Source: Sphingomonas sp. (GTDB taxonomy: Bacteria > Pseudomonadota > Alphaproteobacteria > Sphingomonadales > Sphingomonadaceae). Taken from it: 64,000 bases of DNA. The stretch's first letter is position 1. Each line of letters starts with the position of its first letter. The stretch covers positions 124,001 through 188,000 of the forward strand of contig NZ_JAIEPC010000008.1 of NCBI RefSeq assembly GCF_019749955.1. The letters are read 5' to 3'. The notes beneath the pieces are model-generated. The model was not told the DNA's origin, did not search any database, and was given only the letters and a program-made list of their open reading frames with translations. Below, piece after piece: positions 43,756-51,503 of the stretch. Both the position numbers and the translations under genes were made by a program.

Positions 43756-46755
43756 ATGAGCGACACACAGACTACGCCGAAGGACTGGCGCGACACCGTC
43801 TTCCTGCCGAAGACCGATTTTCCGATGAAGGCGGGCCTCCCCCAGAAGGAGCCCGGCATTCTGGCGACGTGGCAGGAAGCCAAGCTCTACGATCGCCTGC
43901 GCGATGCCCGCCGCGGCCGCGAGAAGTTCATTTTCCACGACGGCCCGCCCTATGCCAATGGCGACATGCACATCGGCCATGCGCTCAACCATATCCTGAA
44001 GGACATGGTGGTCCGCACGCAGACCCTGCTCGGCAAGGATGCGCCCTATGTGCCCGGCTGGGATTGTCACGGCCTGCCGATCGAATGGAAGGTCGAGGAG
44101 GAATATCGCAAGCGCAAGCGCAACAAGGACGAAGTCGACCCCGACGAGTTCCGCGCCGAATGTCGGGCCTATGCGCAGAAATGGGTCGACATCCAGCGCG
44201 AGCAGCTAAAGCGGCTCGGCATCAATGCCGATTGGGATCACCCCTATCTGACGATGGATTTCCAGGCCGAAGCGACGATCGTATCGGAACTGATGAAATT
44301 CGCCGAGAGCGACCAGCTCTATCGCGGGGCCAAGCCGGTGATGTGGTCGCCGGTCGAAAAGACCGCGCTGGCGGAGGCCGAGATCGAATATGAGGATATC
44401 ACGTCGACGCAGATCGACGTGGCGTTCGAGATTGTCGAGGCGCCCAACGCACCCGAACTGGTCGGCGCGCATGCGGTGATCTGGACGACGACGCCGTGGA
44501 CGATCCCGGTGAACCAGGCTTTGGCTTACGGGCCGGAGATTTGGTATAATACCATCGTGTTGCAAAAAGCGACTTGGGACGGTCAACCTTATAGTCTTCC
44601 CCGAGCACAAGTCACCGATGGGCTGGGAATCAAAGTCGTCATTGCTGAGGACTTAGCGCTCGCCTTTCGGGATCGAATTGATCCCCGAAGGAATGGCGGT
44701 AGAGGGTATGTGGCTGGCCAATACGGAACTCGATTCCAAGGCTCCGACCTCGTTGGTGCCACCGCCCGGCACCCGATGCATGAACTCGGCGGGTTCTTCG
44801 CGAACCCCCGCCCCTTCCTGCCCGGCTATTTCGTCACCACCGACGCGGGCACCGGGCTCGTTCACATGGCGCCCGACCACGGCGAGGACGATTTCGCGCT
44901 GTGCAAGGTTTATGGCATCGACCCCGTGTTCGTCGTTGGTGCCGATGGCCGGTATCGCGAAAATTGGCCGTGGCTCGGTGGCGAGCCGCTGTCGGTCATC
45001 AACAACAAGCTCAACGCGCCCGACGGGCCGATCTGTAATGCACTTCGCGAGGCGAATGCTCTCCTTTCCGCGCGCAACGATGAGAGCACGAGGCACAGCT
45101 ATCCGCATTCGTGGCGGTCGAAGGCCAAGGTGATCTATCGCTGCACGCCGCAGTGGTTTGTGTCGATGGATAAACTTCTGAGCGGTGGGGAGGAGGCCCG
45201 TGTCTCGACTTCGCTCGACACTAACGGTGTGGAAAACATTGCCACCCAACCCCCGTTCGTCCCGAGCAACGTCGAGGGACAGGCCCCAAGCGATACGCTG
45301 CGCCACCGCGCCATGACCGCCATCGCCAACACCAAATTCATCCCCGAAAAGGGCCGCAACCGGCTCGGGTCGATGGTCGAGGGGCGGCCCGATTGGGTGT
45401 TGTCGCGCCAGCGCGCCTGGGGCGTGCCGATCACCTTGTTCGTCGATCGCAAGACCGGCAAATATCTCTGCGACGCGTCCGTCAACGCGCGGATCATCGC
45501 GGCGGTGCGCGAAGGCGGCGTTGATGCGTGGTCGGAGCGCAATGCATTCTTCTTCTTGAATGGCTTTGAAGAGAACGACGATCCAAGCTTCATGAGGGCG
45601 CTTCATACAGACAATCTCAGGAAGATTGACGATTATGAGCGCGTCACCGACATTCTCGACGTGTGGTTCGACAGCGGCTGCACCCATGCCTTCGTGCTCG
45701 AATCCGGCCGCTGGCCCGACCTGCAATGGCCCGCCGACCTCTATCTCGAAGGCAGCGACCAGCATCGCGGCTGGTTCCAGTCATCGCTGCTCGAGTCGTG
45801 CGGCACGCGCGGGCGGGCGCCCTACAAGACCGTGCTGACGCACGGCTTCACGATGGACCAAAAGGGCATGAAAATGTCCAAGTCGCTCGGCAACACGATC
45901 AATCCGCTCGATCTGATGCGCGATTATGGCGCCGACATCCTGCGGCTGTGGGCGTTGTCGGTCGATTTCACCGAGGATCACCGCATCGGCGACGAAATCC
46001 TGAAAGGGGTCGCCGACCAGTATCGCAAGCTGCGCAACAGCTTCCGCTATCTGCTCGGCGCGCTGGAGGGTTTTGACGAGGCCGAGCGGGTGGCGGTGGC
46101 GGAAATGCCCGAGCTGGAGCGCTACATGCTCCATCTGCTGGCGGAGCTCGACGCCAAGCTGCGTACGGCGGTGAGCGACTTTGACTTCAACAGCTACACG
46201 CGGCTGCTGAGCGATTTCGCCAACAATGATCTGTCGGCCTTCTACTTCGATATCCGCAAGGATTCGCTTTATTGCGATGCGCCGGGGAGCCTCAAGCGCC
46301 GCGCGTGCCGCACCGTGTTCGACACGATGTTCCACGCGCTGGTGCGTTATGCGGCGCCGGTGCTGGTCTTTACGGCGGAAGAAGTATGGCAGACGCGCTA
46401 TCCCGACAGCGAGAGCGTGCATCTGCTCGAGTGGCCGGTGCTTGAAGTGGCGCAAGCCGACGCGACGGTGTGGGCCGAAGTCCGCGCACTGCGCACGCAG
46501 GTGAACGAGGCGATCGAGCCGTTGCGCCGCGACAAATTGGTGCGCACCAGCATGGACGCCGAAGTCACCGTGCCCGCGCTGCCGCTGCCCGCCGATCTGC
46601 TCGCCGAGCTGTTCATCGTGGCGAGCGTCACGCAAGGGACCGCGGTCATTGTCACGCCGACCGCCTTCCACAAATGCGGCCGCTGCTGGCGGTTGCTGCC
46701 CGAAGTCGTTGAGGATGGCGATCTCTGCAACCGCTGCACTGAGGTGGTGGCATGA
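43756..46755 (+). CDS. ileS: Isoleucyl-tRNA synthetase with an in-frame repeat insertion
   Basis: A 999-residue class I synthetase that charges tRNA-Ile. HIGH is residues 72-75 and KMSKS about 706-710; the editing domain runs between, and a C-terminal zinc finger CGRC...CNRC is present. Two oddities are visible. About 40 residues (near 477-516) between QWFVSMDK and TLRHRAM are encoded by a family C repeat pair in frame. Also, a 60-residue section of the editing domain (about 262-323, with EIWYNTIVLQKATWDG) and parts near 420-440 and 596-635 have lower GC and unusual residues. Overlaps lspA by four bases. Still probably functional, since no stops occur. Confidence 0.93.
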   Translation: MSDTQTTPKDWRDTVFLPKTDFPMKAGLPQKEPGILATWQEAKLYDRLRDARRGREKFIFHDGPPYANGDMHIGHALNHILKDMVVRTQTLLGKDAPYVPGWDCHGLPIEWKVEEEYRKRKRNKDEVDPDEFRAECRAYAQKWVDIQREQLKRLGINADWDHPYLTMDFQAEATIVSELMKFAESDQLYRGAKPVMWSPVEKTALAEAEIEYEDITSTQIDVAFEIVEAPNAPELVGAHAVIWTTTPWTIPVNQALAYGPEIWYNTIVLQKATWDGQPYSLPRAQVTDGLGIKVVIAEDLALAFRDRIDPRRNGGRGYVAGQYGTRFQGSDLVGATARHPMHELGGFFANPRPFLPGYFVTTDAGTGLVHMAPDHGEDDFALCKVYGIDPVFVVGADGRYRENWPWLGGEPLSVINNKLNAPDGPICNALREANALLSARNDESTRHSYPHSWRSKAKVIYRCTPQWFVSMDKLLSGGEEARVSTSLDTNGVENIATQPPFVPSNVEGQAPSDTLRHRAMTAIANTKFIPEKGRNRLGSMVEGRPDWVLSRQRAWGVPITLFVDRKTGKYLCDASVNARIIAAVREGGVDAWSERNAFFFLNGFEENDDPSFMRALHTDNLRKIDDYERVTDILDVWFDSGCTHAFVLESGRWPDLQWPADLYLEGSDQHRGWFQSSLLESCGTRGRAPYKTVLTHGFTMDQKGMKMSKSLGNTINPLDLMRDYGADILRLWALSVDFTEDHRIGDEILKGVADQYRKLRNSFRYLLGALEGFDEAERVAVAEMPELERYMLHLLAELDAKLRTAVSDFDFNSYTRLLSDFANNDLSAFYFDIRKDSLYCDAPGSLKRRACRTVFDTMFHALVRYAAPVLVFTAEEVWQTRYPDSESVHLLEWPVLEVAQADATVWAEVRALRTQVNEAIEPLRRDKLVRTSMDAEVTVPALPLPADLLAELFIVASVTQGTAVIVTPTAFHKCGRCWRLLPEVVEDGDLCNRCTEVVA
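45200..45288. repeat. Family C repeat units inside ileS
   Basis: TGTCTCGACTTCGCTCGACACTAACGG (from 45201) and CCCCGTTCGTCCCGAGCAACGTCGAGGGACAGGCC (from 45251) match the two arms of the repeat at 55740-55819, each inverted in order. The arms face away from each other here rather than toward each other. The reading frame of ileS passes through without stop. Confidence 0.8.
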
Positions 46756-47294
46756 AGCTCCCCGGCATTGGCTTGGCGACGGCGGGTGCCGCGTTCGGCC
46801 TCGATCAGCTCCTCAAATGGATCATGACCGGGCCGATGCAGCTCAACACGCTGGCCGCGCCCGTCGTCGATTTGCTGCCGATTTTCCGCGTGCGCTTCGT
46901 CGCCAATGACGGCGTGTCGCTCGGGCTGCTGCGGGCAGGCTCTGACGAAACGCGCTGGGCGCTGGTGGCGATGACGGGCGCGATTGCGATTGGCGTGCTG
47001 GTGTGGCTGTGGCGCGAGCCCAAGCGTTGGGATCAGGCCGCGCTTGGTCTCGTGCTCGGCGGGGCGCTCGGCAATATCCTCGACCGGGTGCGACTGGGCT
47101 ATGTCGTCGACTTCGCCGATCTGCACTTCGGCGACTGGAGCCCGTTTTTGGTCTTCAATCTGGGGGACGCGGCGATTACGGTGGGGGTACTCATCCTGCT
47201 GGCGCGCGCGCTGTTAATGCGCGACAAGGCGCCGGTGGGAGCACCGCAGGCGACTGCGGTGGAAAATGGATCGGTGGAGAATGACAATGCGTAA
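46752..47294 (+). CDS. lspA: Lipoprotein signal peptidase (signal peptidase II)
   Basis: A 180-residue inner-membrane aspartyl protease that removes lipoprotein signal peptides after lipidation. Catalytic aspartates are Asp120 (GYVVDF) and Asp139 (NLGDAAI). The motif NDGVSLGLL lies near 52-60 and LGGALGNILDRVRLG precedes the first aspartate. Four membrane helices are expected. The start overlaps the ileS stop and its end overlaps the DUF3035 gene, the usual ileS-lspA-lipoprotein order in alphaproteobacteria. Length is longer than E. coli LspA through a hydrophilic C-terminus. Confidence 0.95.
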   Translation: MKLPGIGLATAGAAFGLDQLLKWIMTGPMQLNTLAAPVVDLLPIFRVRFVANDGVSLGLLRAGSDETRWALVAMTGAIAIGVLVWLWREPKRWDQAALGLVLGGALGNILDRVRLGYVVDFADLHFGDWSPFLVFNLGDAAITVGVLILLARALLMRDKAPVGAPQATAVENGSVENDNA

Positions 47295-47703
47295 ATTTGT
47301 GCCGGTCGCGGTGATGGTCGGCCTGTCGGTCGCGCTCGCCGGTTGCGGCGGTGGCAGCGGGCTGAAGCGCGCCAAGCCCGATGAATATGCCGTCGCGCGC
47401 CAGGCGCCGCTCGTCATTCCGCCCGATTATGCGCTGGTGCCACCGCGCCCCGGTGCCGCGCGCCCGCAGGAAAACAACCCGAGCACGCTCGCGCTTGAAG
47501 CGCTGTTCGGTGGCGCGGCCGCGCGGAGCGTGGGCGAGCAGGCCGTGCTTAACAATGCCGGCGGCGACACGATTGCGCCGGGTGTGCGCTCCGAAGTCGG
47601 CGATCCCGAAACCAATGTCGTCGACAAGGGCGCGACGACGCGCGACATCGTCGCCGCCCCCGAAGGCGACGGCCAGAACGCAACGACGAAGACGCCGAAG
47701 TAA
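47287..47703 (+). CDS. DUF3035 lipoprotein
   Basis: A 138-residue lipoprotein: signal peptide with LAGC lipobox, then a DUF3035 body (RAKPDEYAVARQAPLVIPPDYALVPPRPGAARPQE). The PDEYAVARQAPLVIPPDY core is the family hallmark in alphaproteobacteria, where it usually follows lspA, as here. The start ATG at 47287 overlaps the lspA stop at 47294. The C-terminus is low-complexity. No function known. LspA will process it. Confidence 0.92.
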   Translation: MRKFVPVAVMVGLSVALAGCGGGSGLKRAKPDEYAVARQAPLVIPPDYALVPPRPGAARPQENNPSTLALEALFGGAAARSVGEQAVLNNAGGDTIAPGVRSEVGDPETNVVDKGATTRDIVAAPEGDGQNATTKTPK

Positions 47704-47715
47704 GGTTATCCCGGA

Positions 47716-47745
47716 GGCGGGCCGCACCGGCTGGTGCAGCCCGCC
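47716..47745. terminator. Bidirectional hairpin terminator between convergent genes
   Basis: GGCGGGC (47716-47722) pairs with GCCCGCC (47739-47745), and GCACC with GGTGC inside, forming a near-perfect 12-base stem with a four-base loop GGCT. It sits between the DUF3035 gene and the convergent porin gene. T-runs are weak (AAAAGG on one side), so the plus-strand use is less sure. Confidence 0.6.
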
Positions 47746-47752
47746 TGCGCGA

Positions 47753-48577
47753 TTAAAAGGCTGCGGTCAGTCCGACCACCACGGTGCCGTTCGCGATCGA
47801 GCCACGATTGGCCTGCCCGCGCGTGAACTGCGGAAACAGATAGGCCGAGCCGCGCGTGGTGATGTCGGTGTCGATGTACGACACGTTGAACGTCAGGTTC
47901 TTGTAAGTGACATCGCTGCCGAGCGACCAGTCGAGGTACGTTCCCGTCGGCGCCACGCTGGTGCCGTTCGGCCCCAGACCGGGATTGCCCCAGCTATGGC
48001 CGATATGCGCCTTCAGCGTGAACGGTGTCTTGGGAATGCCGACGGCGGCGTCGCCCGCGGCATAGATATTGTCCTCGCGATCACCAACGCGGCTCTGCGG
48101 CGTGTTGGTGACGTTGCCCAGCGCGAGCTGCGGCGGCGCGTAATAGGCGCTACCGGTGAGGGACACCGGGCCGATCTGACCGGTGTATTTGCCGTAGAAT
48201 TCGACATAATCGGTCAGCGTCGCGCCGCCCGGATAATTATACCAGGTCAGCCCGACATCGGCCGTGCCCGGCCCGAGCTTTCGCTTGTAGCCGCCGATCA
48301 CGTCGAGTTCGAGGTTGGGACCGCCGAAGGTGCCCCAGCCAGCGAGGTTCGACGCGAACAGGCCGACATAAAGCCCGCTCTTGTGGCTGACGGTGAGCGT
48401 GGCCTGCAACGTCGGCTTGGTATCGGATTGCGAGACACCGCGCAGACGATAATCGCTGGCGAGCGTGACGCTGCCGTTGATCGTGACCGGCGGTGGTGGA
48501 TCGGTTTCGTCGGCAAGCGCCGGCGTGGCGGTAGCGGCGAGCACAAGCACGCCGAGAGTGGAGAGAGTGAAGCGCAT
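47753..48577 (-). CDS. TorF family putative porin
   Basis: A 274-residue secreted beta-barrel. Signal peptide to about residue 23 (ending ALAD), then VTINGSVTLASDYRLRGVSQSDTKPTLQATL, the hallmark of the TIGR02001/TorF family of putative porins seen mainly in proteobacteria. It ends GTVVVGLTAAF with a C-terminal phenylalanine, as outer-membrane barrels do. The ATG at 48577 is used; the frame to 48706 carries no signal. Ligand unknown. It stands alone between the DUF3035 gene and metC. Confidence 0.9.
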   Translation of the reverse strand: MRFTLSTLGVLVLAATATPALADETDPPPPVTINGSVTLASDYRLRGVSQSDTKPTLQATLTVSHKSGLYVGLFASNLAGWGTFGGPNLELDVIGGYKRKLGPGTADVGLTWYNYPGGATLTDYVEFYGKYTGQIGPVSLTGSAYYAPPQLALGNVTNTPQSRVGDREDNIYAAGDAAVGIPKTPFTLKAHIGHSWGNPGLGPNGTSVAPTGTYLDWSLGSDVTYKNLTFNVSYIDTDITTRGSAYLFPQFTRGQANRGSIANGTVVVGLTAAF

Positions 48578-48742
48578 CGGATCCCCCGAAATTGAGATGA
48601 CGATGTCCCCGCCTGCTAGAGCCGCAGCCACATCTGTCAGGGACAAGTCCCTCGCGTAGCTTGACGACCTTAACGAGAGACTGCCAATCGATGCTGCAAT
48701 GCACAAGAAAAATCGGTCGCGGTGCCCGATTTGGGTAAGATG

Positions 48743-49954
48743 CTATGGTGTCAGGGCAACAGTTTGGCCCGCCCGAAAGCGCGCCAGTCCCGCGTCGAGA
48801 TCGGCGATCAAGTCGTCGGGGTCTTCCAATCCGATCGACAAGCGCACCAGCGGTCCGGCGAAATCAGGCGTGGTCGCAGTGCGATAGCGCGCCGGATCGA
48901 CCGGGATTGCGAGGCTTTCGAAGCCGCCCCAGCTATAGCCGAGGCCGAACAGTTCGAGCCCGTCGAGCAGCGCCGCGCGCGCGGCATCGCTGCCGCCGTT
49001 CAGCACGAAACCGAACAGCCCCGAGCTGCCCTTGAAGTCGCGGACGAAATGGTCGTGGCCGGGGCACGAGGGGAGCGCCGGGTGGAGCACCTGCGCGACT
49101 TCGGGGCGGGTACTCAGCCACTGGGCGATCTTCAGCGCGCTCGCCTGATGCTGTGCGAGGCGGATCGCCATTGTCCGTAGGCCCCGCGATCCGAGCCAGC
49201 ACTCATCGGCGCTGGCAACCTGGCCGAGCTGAAAGCTGGTGTCGCGCAGCTTGGCGAAATGGCCGGGACCGGCGGTAACGCTGCCCAGCATCACATCCGA
49301 ATGGCCTGCGACATATTTGGTGCAGGCGAGGATCGACAGATCAATGCCCTTTTCGATCGCCGGAAACAGCAAAGGCGTCGCCCAGGTATTGTCGAGCAAG
49401 GTCACGAGTCCGTGCGCCTTGGCGACGCCGACGATCGCGGGCACGTCCATCACCTCGAACGTCAGGCTGCCGGGGCTTTCGAGCAGGATCGCGCGCGTCG
49501 CCGGGCCGATGAGGTCGGCAATGCCTGCCCCGATCAATGGATCGTAAAAGCGCGTCGCGATGCCGAAGCGATTGAGCAGCCCGGTCGCCATGCTGCGCGT
49601 CGGATCATAGCTGCTGTCGGTGATCAGCACTTCGTCGCCGGGGACCAGCACTGATAGCAGAGCCGCCGCGATTGCCGCGACGCCCGAGCAATAAAGGAAT
49701 GTTCCTTCGGCGCCCGGCTCAAGCTCGGTCAGCGCATCGGCCAGACTCCACTGCGTCGGGGTGCCGCGCCGCCCGTAGAAGAGGCGGTGGTGCGTGTTGG
49801 CGCCGGCCGCGCGCATCTCGGCGACCGACTCGTACAGGATCGTCGAGGCGCGCCAGACGGGGACGTTGACGATGCCCCGCGTCCATTCCTCGCGTCGCCC
49901 GGCGGTGACGACGCGCGTCTTGTCGCGCCGTCCCCCGTGCCCGCCTTCGCTCAC
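48743..49954 (-). CDS. metC: Cystathionine beta-lyase (MetC) family PLP enzyme
   Basis: A 403-residue trans-sulfuration enzyme, most likely a cystathionine beta-lyase for methionine synthesis. The PLP lysine is in LACTKYVAGHSDVMLGS and the active-site segments are NVPVWRASTILYES, GRRGTPTQWSLADALTELE and LLDNTWATPLLFPA. The GTG start at 49954 overlaps the sseA stop by four bases (GTGA), so it is translated after sseA. The GLGYSWGGFESLA C-terminus is family-typical. It could also act as a gamma-lyase; sequence alone cannot separate these. Confidence 0.92.
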   Translation of the reverse strand: MSEGGHGGRRDKTRVVTAGRREEWTRGIVNVPVWRASTILYESVAEMRAAGANTHHRLFYGRRGTPTQWSLADALTELEPGAEGTFLYCSGVAAIAAALLSVLVPGDEVLITDSSYDPTRSMATGLLNRFGIATRFYDPLIGAGIADLIGPATRAILLESPGSLTFEVMDVPAIVGVAKAHGLVTLLDNTWATPLLFPAIEKGIDLSILACTKYVAGHSDVMLGSVTAGPGHFAKLRDTSFQLGQVASADECWLGSRGLRTMAIRLAQHQASALKIAQWLSTRPEVAQVLHPALPSCPGHDHFVRDFKGSSGLFGFVLNGGSDAARAALLDGLELFGLGYSWGGFESLAIPVDPARYRTATTPDFAGPLVRLSIGLEDPDDLIADLDAGLARFRAGQTVALTP

Positions 49955-50787
49955 GCGGCGCCCATGGCCTTTGGCGTGGTGCGGTCGGCGCCCCATTCGG
50001 ACCAGCTGCCGTCATAAAGCGCGGCGTCATTGCCGAGCAGGTGGGCGGCGAACACCAGCACGCCCGCCGTGATCCCTGAACCGCAGGTCGCGACGACGGG
50101 CTTCGACAGGTCGATGCCGGCGGCATCGAAAGCCGCCTTCAGGTCGTCGGGCGATTTCCACGTGCCATCGGCGTTGAAAAGCGTGGCGTAGTGGAGGTTC
50201 TTCGAGCCGGGGATGTGCCCGGCGTGCGTCGCGGGGCGCGGATCGGGCTCTTCGCCGGTGAAGCGCGCGGCGCTGCGGGCGTCGACGACTTGCTCGGCGG
50301 CCGAATCGAGATTGGCCTTCATCTGATCGAGCGTGCGCACGCCCTTGTCATCGGCCCAGACGGTGAAGTGGCGGTGGCGCAGCGATTCCTTGCCGGTCGC
50401 CAGCGCGCGCCCTTCGGCCTTCCACTTGGCGATGCCGCCGTCGAGAATCGCGACGTCATGCGCGCCAAAGGTCCGCAGCATCCACCACGCCCGCGCCGAG
50501 GTGTGCAGCGGCGAATCGTCGTACAGCACAATGCGGCTGCCATCGCCGAGGCCGAGCGACTGCATGCGACTCGCGAATTTTTCCGGGCTGGGGAGCATCG
50601 AGGGGAGCGGGTTCGACAGATCGGCAATCTCGCCCAAATCCATGAACACCGCGCCCGGGATGTGGCCGGCCTCATATTCCGCTGCGGCATCCCGGCTCGC
50701 ATCGCTGAAATAGCTGGCATCGACCACACGCAGGTCGGTTGCGGTAAGTTCGTTCGCCAGCCATTCGGTCGTCACCAACGCGTCCAT
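49951..50787 (-). CDS. sseA: 3-mercaptopyruvate sulfurtransferase
   Basis: A 278-residue two-domain rhodanese that moves sulfur from 3-mercaptopyruvate to a thiol or cyanide. The active-site loop is ATCGSGITAGV near residue 230, with CGSGITA matching the SseA loop rather than thiosulfate sulfurtransferase. N-terminal domain features are VVDASYF and GHIPGAVFMDLGEIAD. The ATG at 50787 has GGAG six bases upstream; 50793 would put the site directly against the start. It leads metC, so the pair joins cysteine catabolism and methionine synthesis. Confidence 0.94.
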   Translation of the reverse strand: MDALVTTEWLANELTATDLRVVDASYFSDASRDAAAEYEAGHIPGAVFMDLGEIADLSNPLPSMLPSPEKFASRMQSLGLGDGSRIVLYDDSPLHTSARAWWMLRTFGAHDVAILDGGIAKWKAEGRALATGKESLRHRHFTVWADDKGVRTLDQMKANLDSAAEQVVDARSAARFTGEEPDPRPATHAGHIPGSKNLHYATLFNADGTWKSPDDLKAAFDAAGIDLSKPVVATCGSGITAGVLVFAAHLLGNDAALYDGSWSEWGADRTTPKAMGAA

Positions 50788-50907
50788 TGCCATCTCCTGA
50801 TATCGTTACGCTTTCCCTAGCCGCGCCGCGCGGCGCCGTCGAGCATATCGCGCAAGCGTGCGCCATCGCCGCTTCACTTTGGCGCGCGAGCGATTAAGTC
50901 GGTGGCC

Positions 50908-51354
50908 ATGACACCCAAATACCTAGGCCAGACCAGCGCGCTGCCAACGTCGCCTGACGATGCCGTGCTCGATTACGTCCCCAATCCGCGGCTGGGGCAG
51001 CGCTATATGGTGCGCTTCGTCTCGCCCGAATTCACCTCACTGTGCCCGGTGACCGCGCAGCCCGATTTCGCGCATCTGGTAATCGACTATGTCCCCGATG
51101 CGACGATCGTCGAATCGAAATCGCTCAAGCTGTTCCTCGGGTCGTTCCGCAACCATCAGGCGTTTCACGAGGATTGCACCGTCGGCATCGGCGTGCGGCT
51201 GTTTGACGAAATGAAGCCGCTCTGGCTGCGGATCGGCGGCTATTGGTATCCGCGCGGCGGCATCCCCATCGACGTCTTCTGGCAAAGCGGTCCGCCGCCC
51301 GAAGGGGTGTGGGTGCCTGCGCAGGACGTGCCGGGCTATCGCGGACGCGGTTGA
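50908..51354 (+). CDS. queF: NADPH-dependent 7-cyano-7-deazaguanine reductase
   Basis: A 148-residue unimodular QueF that reduces preQ0 to preQ1 in queuosine synthesis for tRNA. The catalytic Cys46 lies in [14 protein letters not shown] with Asp53 downstream, and the NADPH-site stretch is [22 protein letters not shown]. Length matches the short (B. subtilis-type) form. The ATG at 50908 is used; a GTG at 50902 would add two residues. No preQ1 riboswitch is apparent in the short space upstream. It is divergent from sseA. Confidence 0.95.
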   Translation: MTPKYLGQTSALPTSPDDAVLDYVPNPRLGQRYMVRFVSPEFTSLCPVTAQPDFAHLVIDYVPDATIVESKSLKLFLGSFRNHQAFHEDCTVGIGVRLFDEMKPLWLRIGGYWYPRGGIPIDVFWQSGPPPEGVWVPAQDVPGYRGRG

Positions 51355-51503
51355 CCGCGCTTTCCGCGCGCATTGTAACAAAAGGCTTTGACTTGCACGC
51401 GTTGCAGTGCAGCATGGTCGCAACCATATTCCTGTCTATCGGTTAGGAGTCCATCGTTCATCAGGACCGGTGCCCGCGCGCCGTTCCGCGAAAGGATCAT
51501 TCT

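Noticed and set aside
50788-50907. preQ1 riboswitch before queF
   Set aside because: No compact preQ1 aptamer pattern is visible in the short divergent spacer.
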